Part shown: positions 34,932 through 42,580 of the stretch, in pieces
Layout of the letters: each line of letters starts with the position of its first letter
How positions within the stretch are numbered: position 1 is the stretch's first letter
NCBI RefSeq assembly: GCF_022458745.1
Contig: NZ_JAJJJF010000006.1
Coordinates: 62,001-126,000, forward strand
Source: Bacillus piscicola
GTDB taxonomy: Bacteria; Bacillota; Bacilli; Bacillales; Marinococcaceae
Length of the DNA stretch: 64,000 bases
Direction: 5' to 3'
Position numbers and translations under genes: made by a program
Notes under the pieces: model-generated
Told to the model about the DNA's origin: nothing
Database searches by the model: none
Seen by the model: only the letters and a program-made list of their open reading frames with translations

Positions 34932-35780
34932 ATGAAAACAGTGAGACTGCCCGATGGCAAACACGTTCCGCAGCTTGGCCAAGGGACATGGCATATGGGA
35001 GAGAACCCGCACACTAGAACGCAGGAAGTGAAAGCACTCCAGCTCGGCATCGAACGAGGAATGACACTGATTGACACGGCAGAGATGTACGCGGATGGTG
35101 AAGCGGAGCGTGTAACAGGTGAAGCCATACAAGGGCGAAGAGATGATATTTTTCTCGTTTCGAAAGTATATCCATTTAATGCCGGACTTTCGACTATTGA
35201 ACAAGCATGCGAAAACAGCCTGAAACGCCTGCAAACCGATTATTTAGACCTTTATTTACTGCATTGGCGGGGTGGTGTACCGCTCTCTGAAACGATTGAG
35301 GGCATGGAAAAACTACAAGCAGCTGGGAAAATTAAACGTTGGGGTGTATCCAATTTAGATAGGGACGATATGGAAGAGCTATGGAAAGCATCGGGAAGTG
35401 AAGGATGTGCGGTGAACCAAGTACTTTACCACTTAGGCTCCCGTGGTATTGAGTATGACTTGCTGCCGTGGCAGGAAGAACATAGTATACCGATTATGGC
35501 TTACTGCCCGCTCGCCCAAGGAGGCAAACTGCGCAGTCAATTAATAAACGATCCGACCATTGCCGAAATAGCGGAAGAACATCAGGCGACATCATTACAA
35601 ATCGCACTTGCTTGGACAATGCGTCAACACAACGTCATCTCGATACCGAAAGCGGTTCAAGAACAACACGTGATAGATAATGCAGAAGCAGCAGCAATTA
35701 CACTTACGAAAGATGAACTTAGTAAACTAGACAGAGCCTTTCCGCCGCCACAGCGCAAACTGCCACTTGATATTGTGTGA
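34932..35780 (+). CDS. Aldo/keto reductase
   Basis: This 282-aa TIM-barrel oxidoreductase starts at ATG 34932 behind AAGGGGA. The catalytic tetrad is visible: Asp and Tyr in LIDTAEMYADGEAE, Lys in VSKVYPFN and His in LLHWRGG. The C-terminal NADPH-binding part has ISIPKAVQEQHVIDNAEA. The natural substrate cannot be told from the sequence. The gene is flanked by two CAAACGTTTG palindromes (34760-34769 and 35856-35865). Confidence 0.92.
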   Translation: MKTVRLPDGKHVPQLGQGTWHMGENPHTRTQEVKALQLGIERGMTLIDTAEMYADGEAERVTGEAIQGRRDDIFLVSKVYPFNAGLSTIEQACENSLKRLQTDYLDLYLLHWRGGVPLSETIEGMEKLQAAGKIKRWGVSNLDRDDMEELWKASGSEGCAVNQVLYHLGSRGIEYDLLPWQEEHSIPIMAYCPLAQGGKLRSQLINDPTIAEIAEEHQATSLQIALAWTMRQHNVISIPKAVQEQHVIDNAEAAAITLTKDELSKLDRAFPPPQRKLPLDIV

Positions 35781-35808
35781 AAAGCAAGGCACATAACAAG
35801 ATAGATAT

Positions 35809-35843
35809 TAGCGACGTCGTACCTGGTCGTAATGACGTCGCTA
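35809..35843. repeat. GACGTC inverted repeat after the aldo/keto reductase gene
   Basis: TAGCGACGTC (35809-35818) and GACGTCGCTA (35834-35843) are perfect complements with a 15-base loop. No T-run follows. The GACGTC core is the same as in the repeats at 32832-32860. Confidence 0.65.
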
Positions 35844-35889
35844 CATTAAAAGGCAGCAAACGTTTGCCTCCAGCGAATAAGATATATGA

Positions 35890-35919
35890 GAATCCAACCA
35901 AATGGTCGGGTTCTTTTTT
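35890..35919 (+). terminator. Terminator downstream of the aldo/keto reductase gene
   Basis: GAATCCAACC (35890-35899) pairs with GGTCGGGTTC (35904-35913), with one mismatch and one wobble, followed by six T residues. Confidence 0.75.
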
Positions 35920-36033
35920 GTAGGTAAAAAAGAGTGTTTTCAACCAGTAACAATAAATCGAAGGTTAAGTATTGGTGTTCTGGGTATATACAATACACGA
36001 TTCCATTAAATAAAAAAGCGAGGTTGAGCATCG

Positions 36034-37098
36034 ATGAATATCTTATTAACATCAGGCGCCAGACGAATAGATTTTGTAAATTTTTTCCGAGATGAACTAA
36101 CAAAAGCCGGTAAAAAAGGGAAAGTGATCGTTGCAGACCCAGATCCAAATGCCCCTTCCCTTCAAGCGGCAGATGAAGGCTATGTTATTCCTCACCAAAC
36201 CGATTCTCGTTATATCGAAGCAGTTGACAACCTTTGCAGAGAACAGGAGATCGATTGCCTTGTTCCATTAAACGACTGGGAAGTACCTAAAATTGCCGCG
36301 CATAAACGAGAATTAGAAAAACAAGGTGTAGCGGTGTTTGCACCAGATCCTAACATCGTTCAAAAAGTCCGTGATAAAGGAAAGTACAGAGAGCTTCTAG
36401 GAAGCATGGGCATTAAAGCACCTCTTTCTTATTTTACGGTAGAATCAGCAGAAGAGGCGTTAAAAAAAGAAGAAGTTCGTTTTCCATTAATCGTCAAACC
36501 GCGTAATGGCTCGGCATCCGTCGGTATTGAAATCGTCGATAGTGTAGAGGACATGGCTTTTGCCTATAAGCATGCGATCAAAACGATTAAAGAAACACCG
36601 CTTGACGATGCGACGTCCAAGGAGGCGGAAGAGAACGTCATTATCCAGGAAGTGATAGAAGGTGAAAAATACAGTCTCGATATGTTTAACGATTTGAACG
36701 GACGCTTTGTTACGTCTCTCACTTTGAAACAACTAGAAATGAGGGGCGGTGATGTAGATAAGTGTATATCCGTACGAATACCTGAGTTATTAGACATGGG
36801 AAGGAAAATGGGTGAAGGACTCAAGCATGTTGGTTATATGAACGCAGATGTATTTTACGACGGGACCGACTACTATGTCATTGATATTAATCCCCGATTT
36901 GGCGGGAGCTACGCCTTTTCCCATGCTGCAGGGGCTAATATTCCAGCTGCATATATCGCGATGACTGCCGGAGAAGCACTAAAAGCAGAGTGGCTGACGG
37001 ACGAGCCCGATATCGAATTGGCACGTCATGATACGGTCGTTAGCATTCATAAAGAGAAGGTTAAGGACGCTCTCTTGTCCCCGGCTCGACACTCTTAA
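36034..37098 (+). CDS. ATP-grasp domain ligase of unknown substrate
   Basis: The 354-aa protein resembles the ATP-grasp half of carbamoyl-phosphate synthase or PylC-type ligases. It begins NILLTSGARRIDFVNFFRDE (a pre-ATP-grasp Rossmann fold), has RDKGKYRELLGSMGI before the grasp domain, LIVKPRNGSASVGI for nucleotide binding, VIIQEVIEGEKYSLDMF, and the metal-binding DINPRFGGSYAFSHAAG. Such enzymes activate a carboxylate as acyl phosphate and join it to an amine. It is 80 bp from an M20 peptidase gene, and the two may act on related amino-acid conjugates. Confidence 0.82.
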   Translation: MNILLTSGARRIDFVNFFRDELTKAGKKGKVIVADPDPNAPSLQAADEGYVIPHQTDSRYIEAVDNLCREQEIDCLVPLNDWEVPKIAAHKRELEKQGVAVFAPDPNIVQKVRDKGKYRELLGSMGIKAPLSYFTVESAEEALKKEEVRFPLIVKPRNGSASVGIEIVDSVEDMAFAYKHAIKTIKETPLDDATSKEAEENVIIQEVIEGEKYSLDMFNDLNGRFVTSLTLKQLEMRGGDVDKCISVRIPELLDMGRKMGEGLKHVGYMNADVFYDGTDYYVIDINPRFGGSYAFSHAAGANIPAAYIAMTAGEALKAEWLTDEPDIELARHDTVVSIHKEKVKDALLSPARHS

Positions 37099-37178
37099 TC
37101 TTTTTATAAATAGATGTTTACTTTCAGCGGCCGACAGGAAAAAGTTTTGACAGGATATTAAAAGTAGGAGGGGAAACA

Positions 37179-38285
37179 ATGGGTGATCCAATCCCACTTT
37201 TAAAAGATTTAATTGAAATAGACAGTTCAACAAAAGAAGGAGCAAATAAGGCCGTAGCGTTTTGCGAAAAATGGTTAAAGAAGCATAACGTCCCTGTAAA
37301 GAAACTACACAATAATGGGTATGATATGCTGGTTTCTGAGATGGGGGAAGGCGACAAGACGATCGTCTTAAACGGCCATGTTGATGTCGTCGATGGAAAA
37401 GAAGAACAGTTCCACCCTTATGAAAAAGAGGGTAAGCTTTATGGGCGCGGCTCTGCCGATATGAAAGCAGGAGTGGCTGCAATGATGGAAACGATGAATC
37501 AAGTAAAGGATCAGGATATGCACAACCGTATTCAGCTGCAGATTGTGCCCGATGAAGAAACAGGAGGCGTCAACGGGACAAGGTATCTAGCAGAGCAAGG
37601 GTACTTGGGCGATTTTGTGATTTGCGGTGAACCTACAGACATGGGCATTGGCATTCAGTCGAAGGGCGTACTGCAGCTCGATTTTGATATTCGCGGAAAA
37701 GCCGCGCACGGCAGCCGTCCGTGGGAAGGACAAAATGCGATCAAAAAAGCATATGAGCTCTATGAAGAAATATTGGAACTTCCTTTTGCGCAGGAAACAG
37801 ACCGTCCTATGTTTGACAAGCCTTCTATTAACTTAGCAACACTTACAGGCGGGACGGTTTACAATAAAGTACCAGAAAGTTGTAAAATGTCGATCGATAT
37901 CCGGTACCTGCCGGAGCAGTCACCAGAGAAGATCCAAAAACAAATCAAAGAATTAACGGACGGAGACGGGGATGTACACCTTCATACGTGCCACAACCCG
38001 GTAAAAACAAAAGCAGATAACCCTTACGTGGAAGCATTAGCAGATGCTATTACGAAGAATACCCAACTGGAAAGAGTTAATATTTTCGGCCAGCATGGTT
38101 CATCGGACGGTCAATATTTCACAAAGTACGGGAAGCCTGCTGTTGAATTTGGACCATTTGGAGCCAATTGGCACGGTGACAATGAACTAGTCTATATAAA
38201 TACCGTCAAGTCCTACTATGAGGTTATCGCTGATTTCGTCCTCGATTTCGCTCATGTCCAAGACAAGCTAGCAGAAAATATATAG
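37179..38285 (+). CDS. M20 family metallopeptidase (ArgE/DapE-like)
   Basis: The 368-aa protein is a dinuclear zinc deacylase or dipeptidase of the M20 family. Metal-site motifs are LNGHVDVVDG near residue 67, GRGSADMKAGVAAMM near 90, VPDEETGGVNGT near 125 and CGEPTDMGIG near 150; a HGSSDGQYF segment near 308 resembles the last site. The lid domain lies between about 165 and 285. GGAGGGGAAAC precedes the ATG. The substrate is not predictable between acetyl-ornithine, succinyl-DAP and dipeptides. Confidence 0.88.
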   Translation: MGDPIPLLKDLIEIDSSTKEGANKAVAFCEKWLKKHNVPVKKLHNNGYDMLVSEMGEGDKTIVLNGHVDVVDGKEEQFHPYEKEGKLYGRGSADMKAGVAAMMETMNQVKDQDMHNRIQLQIVPDEETGGVNGTRYLAEQGYLGDFVICGEPTDMGIGIQSKGVLQLDFDIRGKAAHGSRPWEGQNAIKKAYELYEEILELPFAQETDRPMFDKPSINLATLTGGTVYNKVPESCKMSIDIRYLPEQSPEKIQKQIKELTDGDGDVHLHTCHNPVKTKADNPYVEALADAITKNTQLERVNIFGQHGSSDGQYFTKYGKPAVEFGPFGANWHGDNELVYINTVKSYYEVIADFVLDFAHVQDKLAENI

Positions 38286-38293
38286 AGACACCA

Positions 38294-38385
38294 AGAGCCG
38301 GAAGCCGCCAGAGGTTTCCGGCTCTCATGTTGGAGTTGACAAGCTAAAAGACCAGGCTCTCGGTTACAGAGAGAGCCTGGTCTTT
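38294..38385 (+). terminator. Tandem perfect hairpins downstream of the M20 peptidase gene
   Basis: The first hairpin pairs AGAGCCGGAA (38294-38303) with TTCCGGCTCT (38316-38325). The second pairs a 15-base arm at 38347-38361 (AAAGACCAGGCTCTC) perfectly with 38371-38385. Arms of the two share the AGAGCC/GGCTCT core and could also pair with each other. They probably terminate the converging transcripts although the T-runs are poor. Confidence 0.6.
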
Positions 38386-38413
38386 GAGGTACGCGTGTTT
38401 GATAGAAGGCACT

Positions 38414-38596
38414 TTATGATGCTTTGACCCAGTAAGCTGCTTCATTTTCGGAAGGAGTTGGTGGAAACTGATCCCCTTCATTAATTTCAATTTCGGTATT
38501 ATCCTGGCTGGCAGAACCGCCATTTACAAGTTTGTCCACTTTATACGTGCCGCTTTCCGGTGCTTTTTCTCCAGTTTTAAAATGTTCTTTTGCCAT
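38414..38596 (-). CDS. Small YjzC-like protein
   Basis: The 60-aa protein is small, hydrophilic and acidic. FKTGEKAPESGTYKVDKL at the start and the GDQFPPTPSENEAAYWVK end resemble the B. subtilis YjzC family, which has no known function. A GGAGGTATATCACT site precedes the start. It is a single gene. Confidence 0.65.
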   Translation of the reverse strand: MAKEHFKTGEKAPESGTYKVDKLVNGGSASQDNTEIEINEGDQFPPTPSENEAAYWVKAS

Positions 38597-38706
38597 AGTG
38601 ATATACCTCCTTTATTGTTGGTTCACAGATGATATTCCCACCGTAAAGGACGTCTAAACAATATTAAAAGAATTTCATCGATAATAAAATTAATAATGAA
38701 GTGTTC

Positions 38707-38726
38707 TGTGACCAACATCCTGTTGG
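38707..38726. repeat. Second copy of the 20-bp interspersed repeat core
   Basis: TGTGACCAACATCCTGTTGG is identical to 21086-21105 and again holds the CCAACA/TGTTGG hairpin. Here it lies between two minus-strand genes. The flanks differ from the first copy, so only the core is conserved. Confidence 0.6.
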
Positions 38727-38752
38727 CTTGAGGAGGCCCAAGACATGCTTTT

Positions 38753-39850
38753 TTAATGAGGAAGGAGTGCTTTTTCTTTTTTGCGTAATTGCGGACGCTG
38801 CCATTGCAGTTTAGCCTTGAGAAATAGCACGATTTCGTATAACAAAAAGAGTAGGACAATCCACGGTCCGACTGCCAACACGAAATTACGGACAGTAATC
38901 AAAAGGGCACCGTCATTAATAGTAAAGCGTGCGGTGAACGCATAGAGCATACCGAATGTAAAGTTCCGGGACCACTGGGAAACGTCATATACGGCGAGTG
39001 CTTGCTTGAAACCGAACCTATTAATGCGAAAGACAGCCCGTGCGGCCTCTATAGCCTCTACGATTAGAAACCAGGCGATTACCCACACCCACAACATTAA
39101 CATTACCGTATAAGGAAACGCTCCGGTCGTAGCAGTTGCAAGTCCAGTGATTGAAATAGCACCGTGCAAAATACAATTTGTGTTTTTCCAGTCATCCATA
39201 GATTCCCAGTGCCGTACGATGAAGTACCTTCTGACAATGAGATAAAAGCCAATGATATACAATATAAGTCCAAAGCTGATCAGCACAGCATTTCCCCATG
39301 AAGGGAGAATACGGTTAAAAATATTAAATAGCAGCAGTACAATGGATTGTGTACTAACCGTCGCGAGAAGCAGAACGCCGTGTACATTATTTTTTGCTTT
39401 CGTTCGAAAGATTACGGGGTAGGCACGTAAAACGAGTGCTATGTACCAAACGTAAAGAAGAACATTCAGTGTTCCCATTACATAAGGGAAAAATCCCAAA
39501 TGTAAGGAAAACGTGTGTATCACATTGCCTAACACGGAAGTACCTGCAACCCAAGTGCCGATCGCAAAAAGATGAATTTCGTTTGGCAGATGCCTTTTTT
39601 GAAACGTACGGTCTACTAGCGTTGCGGCAACGGAGAAGACGATGAACAACCAGACAGCTGCTAAGATAAAGGTAAAGGGTTTCCCGTAAGCAAAAAGCAA
39701 AGGGAACTGCTGCATCGCACTGTACAAGAAAATACCGATTGCCATGATGATCGCACCGGCAGGCGTGGCAGCCGGCTCTTTTTTTAAAAAAAAGAAGCGA
39801 AACAAGCCACAAATAATAAACGTAAGCCCAAACCATAACAAGTTAATCAT
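38753..39850 (-). CDS. Multi-pass integral membrane protein of unknown function
   Basis: The 365-aa protein has about ten transmembrane helices spread evenly from MINLLWFGLTFIICGLF at the N-terminus to WIVLLFLLYEIVLFLKA near the C-terminus. Start 39850 is preferred because GGAGGTCTCCTTA lies in front of it. Aromatic and charged residues in loops (VRRYFIVRHWESMDDWK) give no family away. A transporter of the TDT/anion-channel kind is one possibility, held weakly. I do not recognise the family. Confidence 0.7.
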   Translation of the reverse strand: MINLLWFGLTFIICGLFRFFFLKKEPAATPAGAIIMAIGIFLYSAMQQFPLLFAYGKPFTFILAAVWLFIVFSVAATLVDRTFQKRHLPNEIHLFAIGTWVAGTSVLGNVIHTFSLHLGFFPYVMGTLNVLLYVWYIALVLRAYPVIFRTKAKNNVHGVLLLATVSTQSIVLLLFNIFNRILPSWGNAVLISFGLILYIIGFYLIVRRYFIVRHWESMDDWKNTNCILHGAISITGLATATTGAFPYTVMLMLWVWVIAWFLIVEAIEAARAVFRINRFGFKQALAVYDVSQWSRNFTFGMLYAFTARFTINDGALLITVRNFVLAVGPWIVLLFLLYEIVLFLKAKLQWQRPQLRKKEKALLPH

Positions 39851-39915
39851 TAAGGAGACCTCCAAGGCGGCAGGGGTATACTATTATTGTACTACCTTTT
39901 TTCAATAAAAAGAAA

Positions 39916-39947
39916 CCACCCTTAGGGAACGAAGCCCCTAAGGGTGG
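39916..39947 (-). terminator. Minus-strand terminator after the yjcZ-like gene
   Basis: CCACCCTTAGGG (39916-39927) and CCCTAAGGGTGG (39936-39947) are a perfect 12-bp stem. On the minus strand TTTCTTTTT follows. Confidence 0.85.
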
Positions 39948-39969
39948 ACGTTTAATACTAAGGGAAGGT

Positions 39970-40089
39970 TTAGTAGCCGCCGTAACCTGCTCCGTATCCG
40001 CCGCCCCAAGCAGCACCAACGATGATCAAGAGGATAAACAACACAACGATCAAGGCAAAGCCTCCGCCGTATCCGCCTGCGTAACTCAT
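39970..40089 (-). CDS. yjcZ: YjcZ-family small Gly/Tyr-rich protein
   Basis: The 39-residue reading frame encodes MSYAGGYGGGFALIVVLFIL, then LIIVGAAWGGG and a GYGAGYGGY end: one hydrophobic helix between Gly/Tyr-rich ends. This is the pattern of the YjcZ family of small sporulation-associated membrane proteins in Bacillus. An AAAAGGAGAG site lies nine bases before ATG. A clean terminator follows the stop codon. Confidence 0.88.
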   Translation of the reverse strand: MSYAGGYGGGFALIVVLFILLIIVGAAWGGGYGAGYGGY

Positions 40090-40277
40090 TATAGCATCTC
40101 TCCTTTTGAATTAGTTTTCAGTGATGTCCACTGACAATATATCTATATGTCGTTGTCAGCAGAATGGGAAAGGAAGAGCGCCTATTTTTTTATGTTTGGA
40201 GGCCGCTCATTTCTGAGGGCCGGCCAATCACACTTTTTGAGCTATAAAATCCGCTTTTAGATATTAGAAAAAGCACC

Positions 40278-41252
40278 TTAGGGATTGTCCTGAATTGTCT
40301 CTAATTTCCAGGTCTGTTTTTGATCAGTTTCATAAATGCCCAGAGTGACGTCGTCAATGTCAGGATCTTCTAACACTTTGTTCACGACTCGGTCTTTGAT
40401 ATCATCCGCTTCATCTAAGGTTAAGCCTTTTTTCAGCTCAACGTAACATTCCACATGATACTGTCTCCCTTCTTGAAGGATGCGCATTTTTTTAATATCT
40501 TCTACGTCTTGATCACTTAAAATCACGTCGGCGACTCGGTTCTCTATTTTTTTCGGGGCTGCTACACCGATTAAGCCAATTGTGTTTTCATAGCCGACTT
40601 TAAGGGCGATTCCGATTAAAAGCAAGCCGATTAAAAGTGTACCTGCTCCGTCAAGAAACAGCATGCCTGTAAAGTGCGCCAAGAGAACAAAGATTAAGGC
40701 AAGCAGCGTCCCGAATGTGGCAATAATATCCTCATAAAAAACAAGACGTGTCGGCGGTGCGGCGTAGCGAACATTTTTTATCGCTGCCGGGATCATCTGC
40801 CACCCTTTTGCCTCCGAGCGGGATTCCTTGACAATTTCTTTAATCACTTTTATTAAAACGAAACCATCTGTGAGAACAGCAATGGATAAAATAGTCACAT
40901 TGAGCCAAAAATTAGTAGAAGGCTGTGGGTTCCAAAGTAATTCCCATCCTTTTAAAATCGATTCATAAGCCATAATCGCGACGACCATGACGGCTACGAG
41001 TACAAATAAATTTACGACCCTTCCGAAGCCGGCGGGGAAACGTTTAGTAGGTTCTTTTTCGGCAATTGCGCTTCCAAAGAAGACTAAACCTTGGTTCGTC
41101 GTGTCTGCGGCTGAGTGCAAAGTGGTCGCAAACATTGTACCGCTTCCGCTTAAAGCGGCAGCTACACCTTTTACAACAGCGAGCAGTAAATTACCTAATG
41201 CAGCAGTGCCGGAGGATTTATTTCCTTGTTTAAGAAATTGAATTATGCCCAT
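40278..41252 (-). CDS. Cation diffusion facilitator (CDF) family transporter
   Basis: The 324-aa protein is a CDF-type divalent metal/proton antiporter. Six membrane helices occupy residues about 15-230, with the metal-site motif TTLHSAADTTNQ in helix 2 (HxxxD) and VFYEDIIATFGTL in helix 5. A cytosolic C-terminal domain (about 245-310) ends with IDDVTLGIYE. The metal (zinc, manganese or other) cannot be told. Confidence 0.88.
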   Translation of the reverse strand: MGIIQFLKQGNKSSGTAALGNLLLAVVKGVAAALSGSGTMFATTLHSAADTTNQGLVFFGSAIAEKEPTKRFPAGFGRVVNLFVLVAVMVVAIMAYESILKGWELLWNPQPSTNFWLNVTILSIAVLTDGFVLIKVIKEIVKESRSEAKGWQMIPAAIKNVRYAAPPTRLVFYEDIIATFGTLLALIFVLLAHFTGMLFLDGAGTLLIGLLLIGIALKVGYENTIGLIGVAAPKKIENRVADVILSDQDVEDIKKMRILQEGRQYHVECYVELKKGLTLDEADDIKDRVVNKVLEDPDIDDVTLGIYETDQKQTWKLETIQDNP

Positions 41253-41413
41253 GATTTTTTGTCACCCTTTGGCTTTTTTTCGAACAACGAAGATACTGTT
41301 AACTTGCCCCTAAATAGCGTTCTTTATGAGAATTTTTCAGTAACTTGAAACTTAAATTTTCATTTAACGTCCATAATAGTAAGGAAAATCAGTTTTGAAA
41401 GGAGGTTTTTGCA

Positions 41414-42163
41414 TTGGAAAGAAAAAGTATTTATGCTATTAGCGTTATAGCGACAGGATTAGTAGTGGCAGCTTTTGCTTATATTTTTTTAAGCAATCAG
41501 TCTTCTCCAGAAGCGATACAAGCTAGTGCACCGGCTGCCGTACAGAGCGGCACATTACTTGTCGGAGGAGAGGGGAAGCTTGATGTACCCCCCGACTTGG
41601 CAATCATTCGCTTAGGTGCAGAAGCACAGGATCAATCTGCTGAAAAAGCGCAGCAGGCCGTCAGTAAAAAAATGAAAGGAGTTCAAAAGCTCCTACACGA
41701 TTATGGAATCAAAGAAGAGAACATCAAAACGGTTCGTATCGGTGTACATCCGTACCAAAGTAATCAAGAAGACAAGGAAAAATTTCGTGCCCAACACATT
41801 CTAGAGATTCAATTTGAAGATATGGAAAAAGTCGGGGAATTGTTAGATGACGCTGCTGCTGCCGGAGCCAACCGCATTGAGCAGGTAAGTTTTACGTTGC
41901 GAGATGCTTCGACAGCAGAAGAGCAGGCGCTTCAGCAAGCAATTAAAAGTACAAAGTCGAAAGCAGCTGCGATGGCTAAAAGTGCCGGTAGATCTGTAGG
42001 GGAGATCATTCAGATTTCAGAAAGAGGCACACAAGCCGGGATTCCCATGCAGTCTTATCAAAGAGAAGAATTGGCAACACAGGATTCTAGCAATGGTACA
42101 AGCGTATCACCAGGAGAAATCAAAATAAGACAGCAAGTCGACGTTGTTTATGAACTAAAGTAG
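41414..42163 (+). CDS. SIMPL-domain (DUF541) exported protein
   Basis: The 249-aa protein starts with TTG 41414 behind GGAGGT. Residues 5-27 form a membrane anchor or uncleaved signal (YAISVIATGLVVAAFAYIFL). The rest is a SIMPL/DUF541 domain, with GEGKLDVPPDLAIIRLGAEA, YGIKEENIKTVRIGVHPYQ, and a C-terminal strand IKIRQQVDVVYEL. The function of bacterial SIMPL proteins is not well defined. It should face the outside of the membrane. Confidence 0.85.
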   Translation: MERKSIYAISVIATGLVVAAFAYIFLSNQSSPEAIQASAPAAVQSGTLLVGGEGKLDVPPDLAIIRLGAEAQDQSAEKAQQAVSKKMKGVQKLLHDYGIKEENIKTVRIGVHPYQSNQEDKEKFRAQHILEIQFEDMEKVGELLDDAAAAGANRIEQVSFTLRDASTAEEQALQQAIKSTKSKAAAMAKSAGRSVGEIIQISERGTQAGIPMQSYQREELATQDSSNGTSVSPGEIKIRQQVDVVYELK

Positions 42164-42203
42164 TCGTAAAAAGAGAGCTGGTAGAAAAAAACCAAAAACT
42201 CAG

Positions 42204-42232
42204 TTGACAACTAGGATATTATTTATTACACT
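42204..42232 (+). promoter_or_regulatory. Promoter of the S-box leader
   Basis: TTGACA (42204-42209) and TACACT (42227-42232) have 17 bp between them. It lies just before the SAM riboswitch. Confidence 0.65.
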
Positions 42233-42247
42233 ATAGAAAATTGCATA

Positions 42248-42410
42248 CACTTTTATCAAGAGCGGTGGAGGAACCTGGTCCTATGAGCCCGCGGCAACCA
42301 TTTATATGTTTATAAAAAAGGTGCCCATTCCAGCAGACTTATGTCTGAAAGATAAAAGGTGGAAACTTATACGTTAACCCCTTTTTCTTTTCAGGAAAAG
42401 GGGTTTTATT
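42248..42410 (+). promoter_or_regulatory. SAM-I (S-box) riboswitch with terminator
   Basis: The aptamer (42248-42361) has the P1 arms CACTTTTATC (42248-42257) and GATAAAAGGTG (42351-42361), then the conserved ATCAAGAGCGGTGGAGGAA, CTGGTCCTATGAGCCC, GCGGCAACC and GGTGCCCATTCCAGCAGA elements. A terminator follows: AACCCC with T-rich arm (42377-42388) pairing GAAAAGGGGTT (42394-42404), then TTATT. When S-adenosylmethionine is abundant, transcription should stop here. It controls the sodium:solute symporter gene downstream. Confidence 0.95.
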
Positions 42411-42439
42411 AATTGGTAGGAACTAAGGAGGTCATAAGA

Positions 42440-42541
42440 ATGCCATCAGACATGTGCAGGGGAAAAGCTAAAAACAGTAATACGTGTAGCGAGTCGGAAA
42501 GACTGGTTTTTCAAAAAAAATTTACAATGAAAACACACTAA
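42440..42541 (+). CDS. Possible 33-residue small protein between S-box and symporter
   Basis: An AAGGAGGTCATAAGA sequence is an excellent ribosome binding site directly before ATG 42440. The frame encodes MPSDMCRGKAKNSNTCSESE followed by 13 more residues, with two Cys and no membrane helix. It ends 40 bp before the symporter start. It may be a true small protein or a leader peptide; I know no homologue. Confidence 0.35.
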   Translation: MPSDMCRGKAKNSNTCSESERLVFQKKFTMKTH

Positions 42542-42580
42542 ACTTATCAAATTTATATAAATATAGGGAGTTGGAGATGG

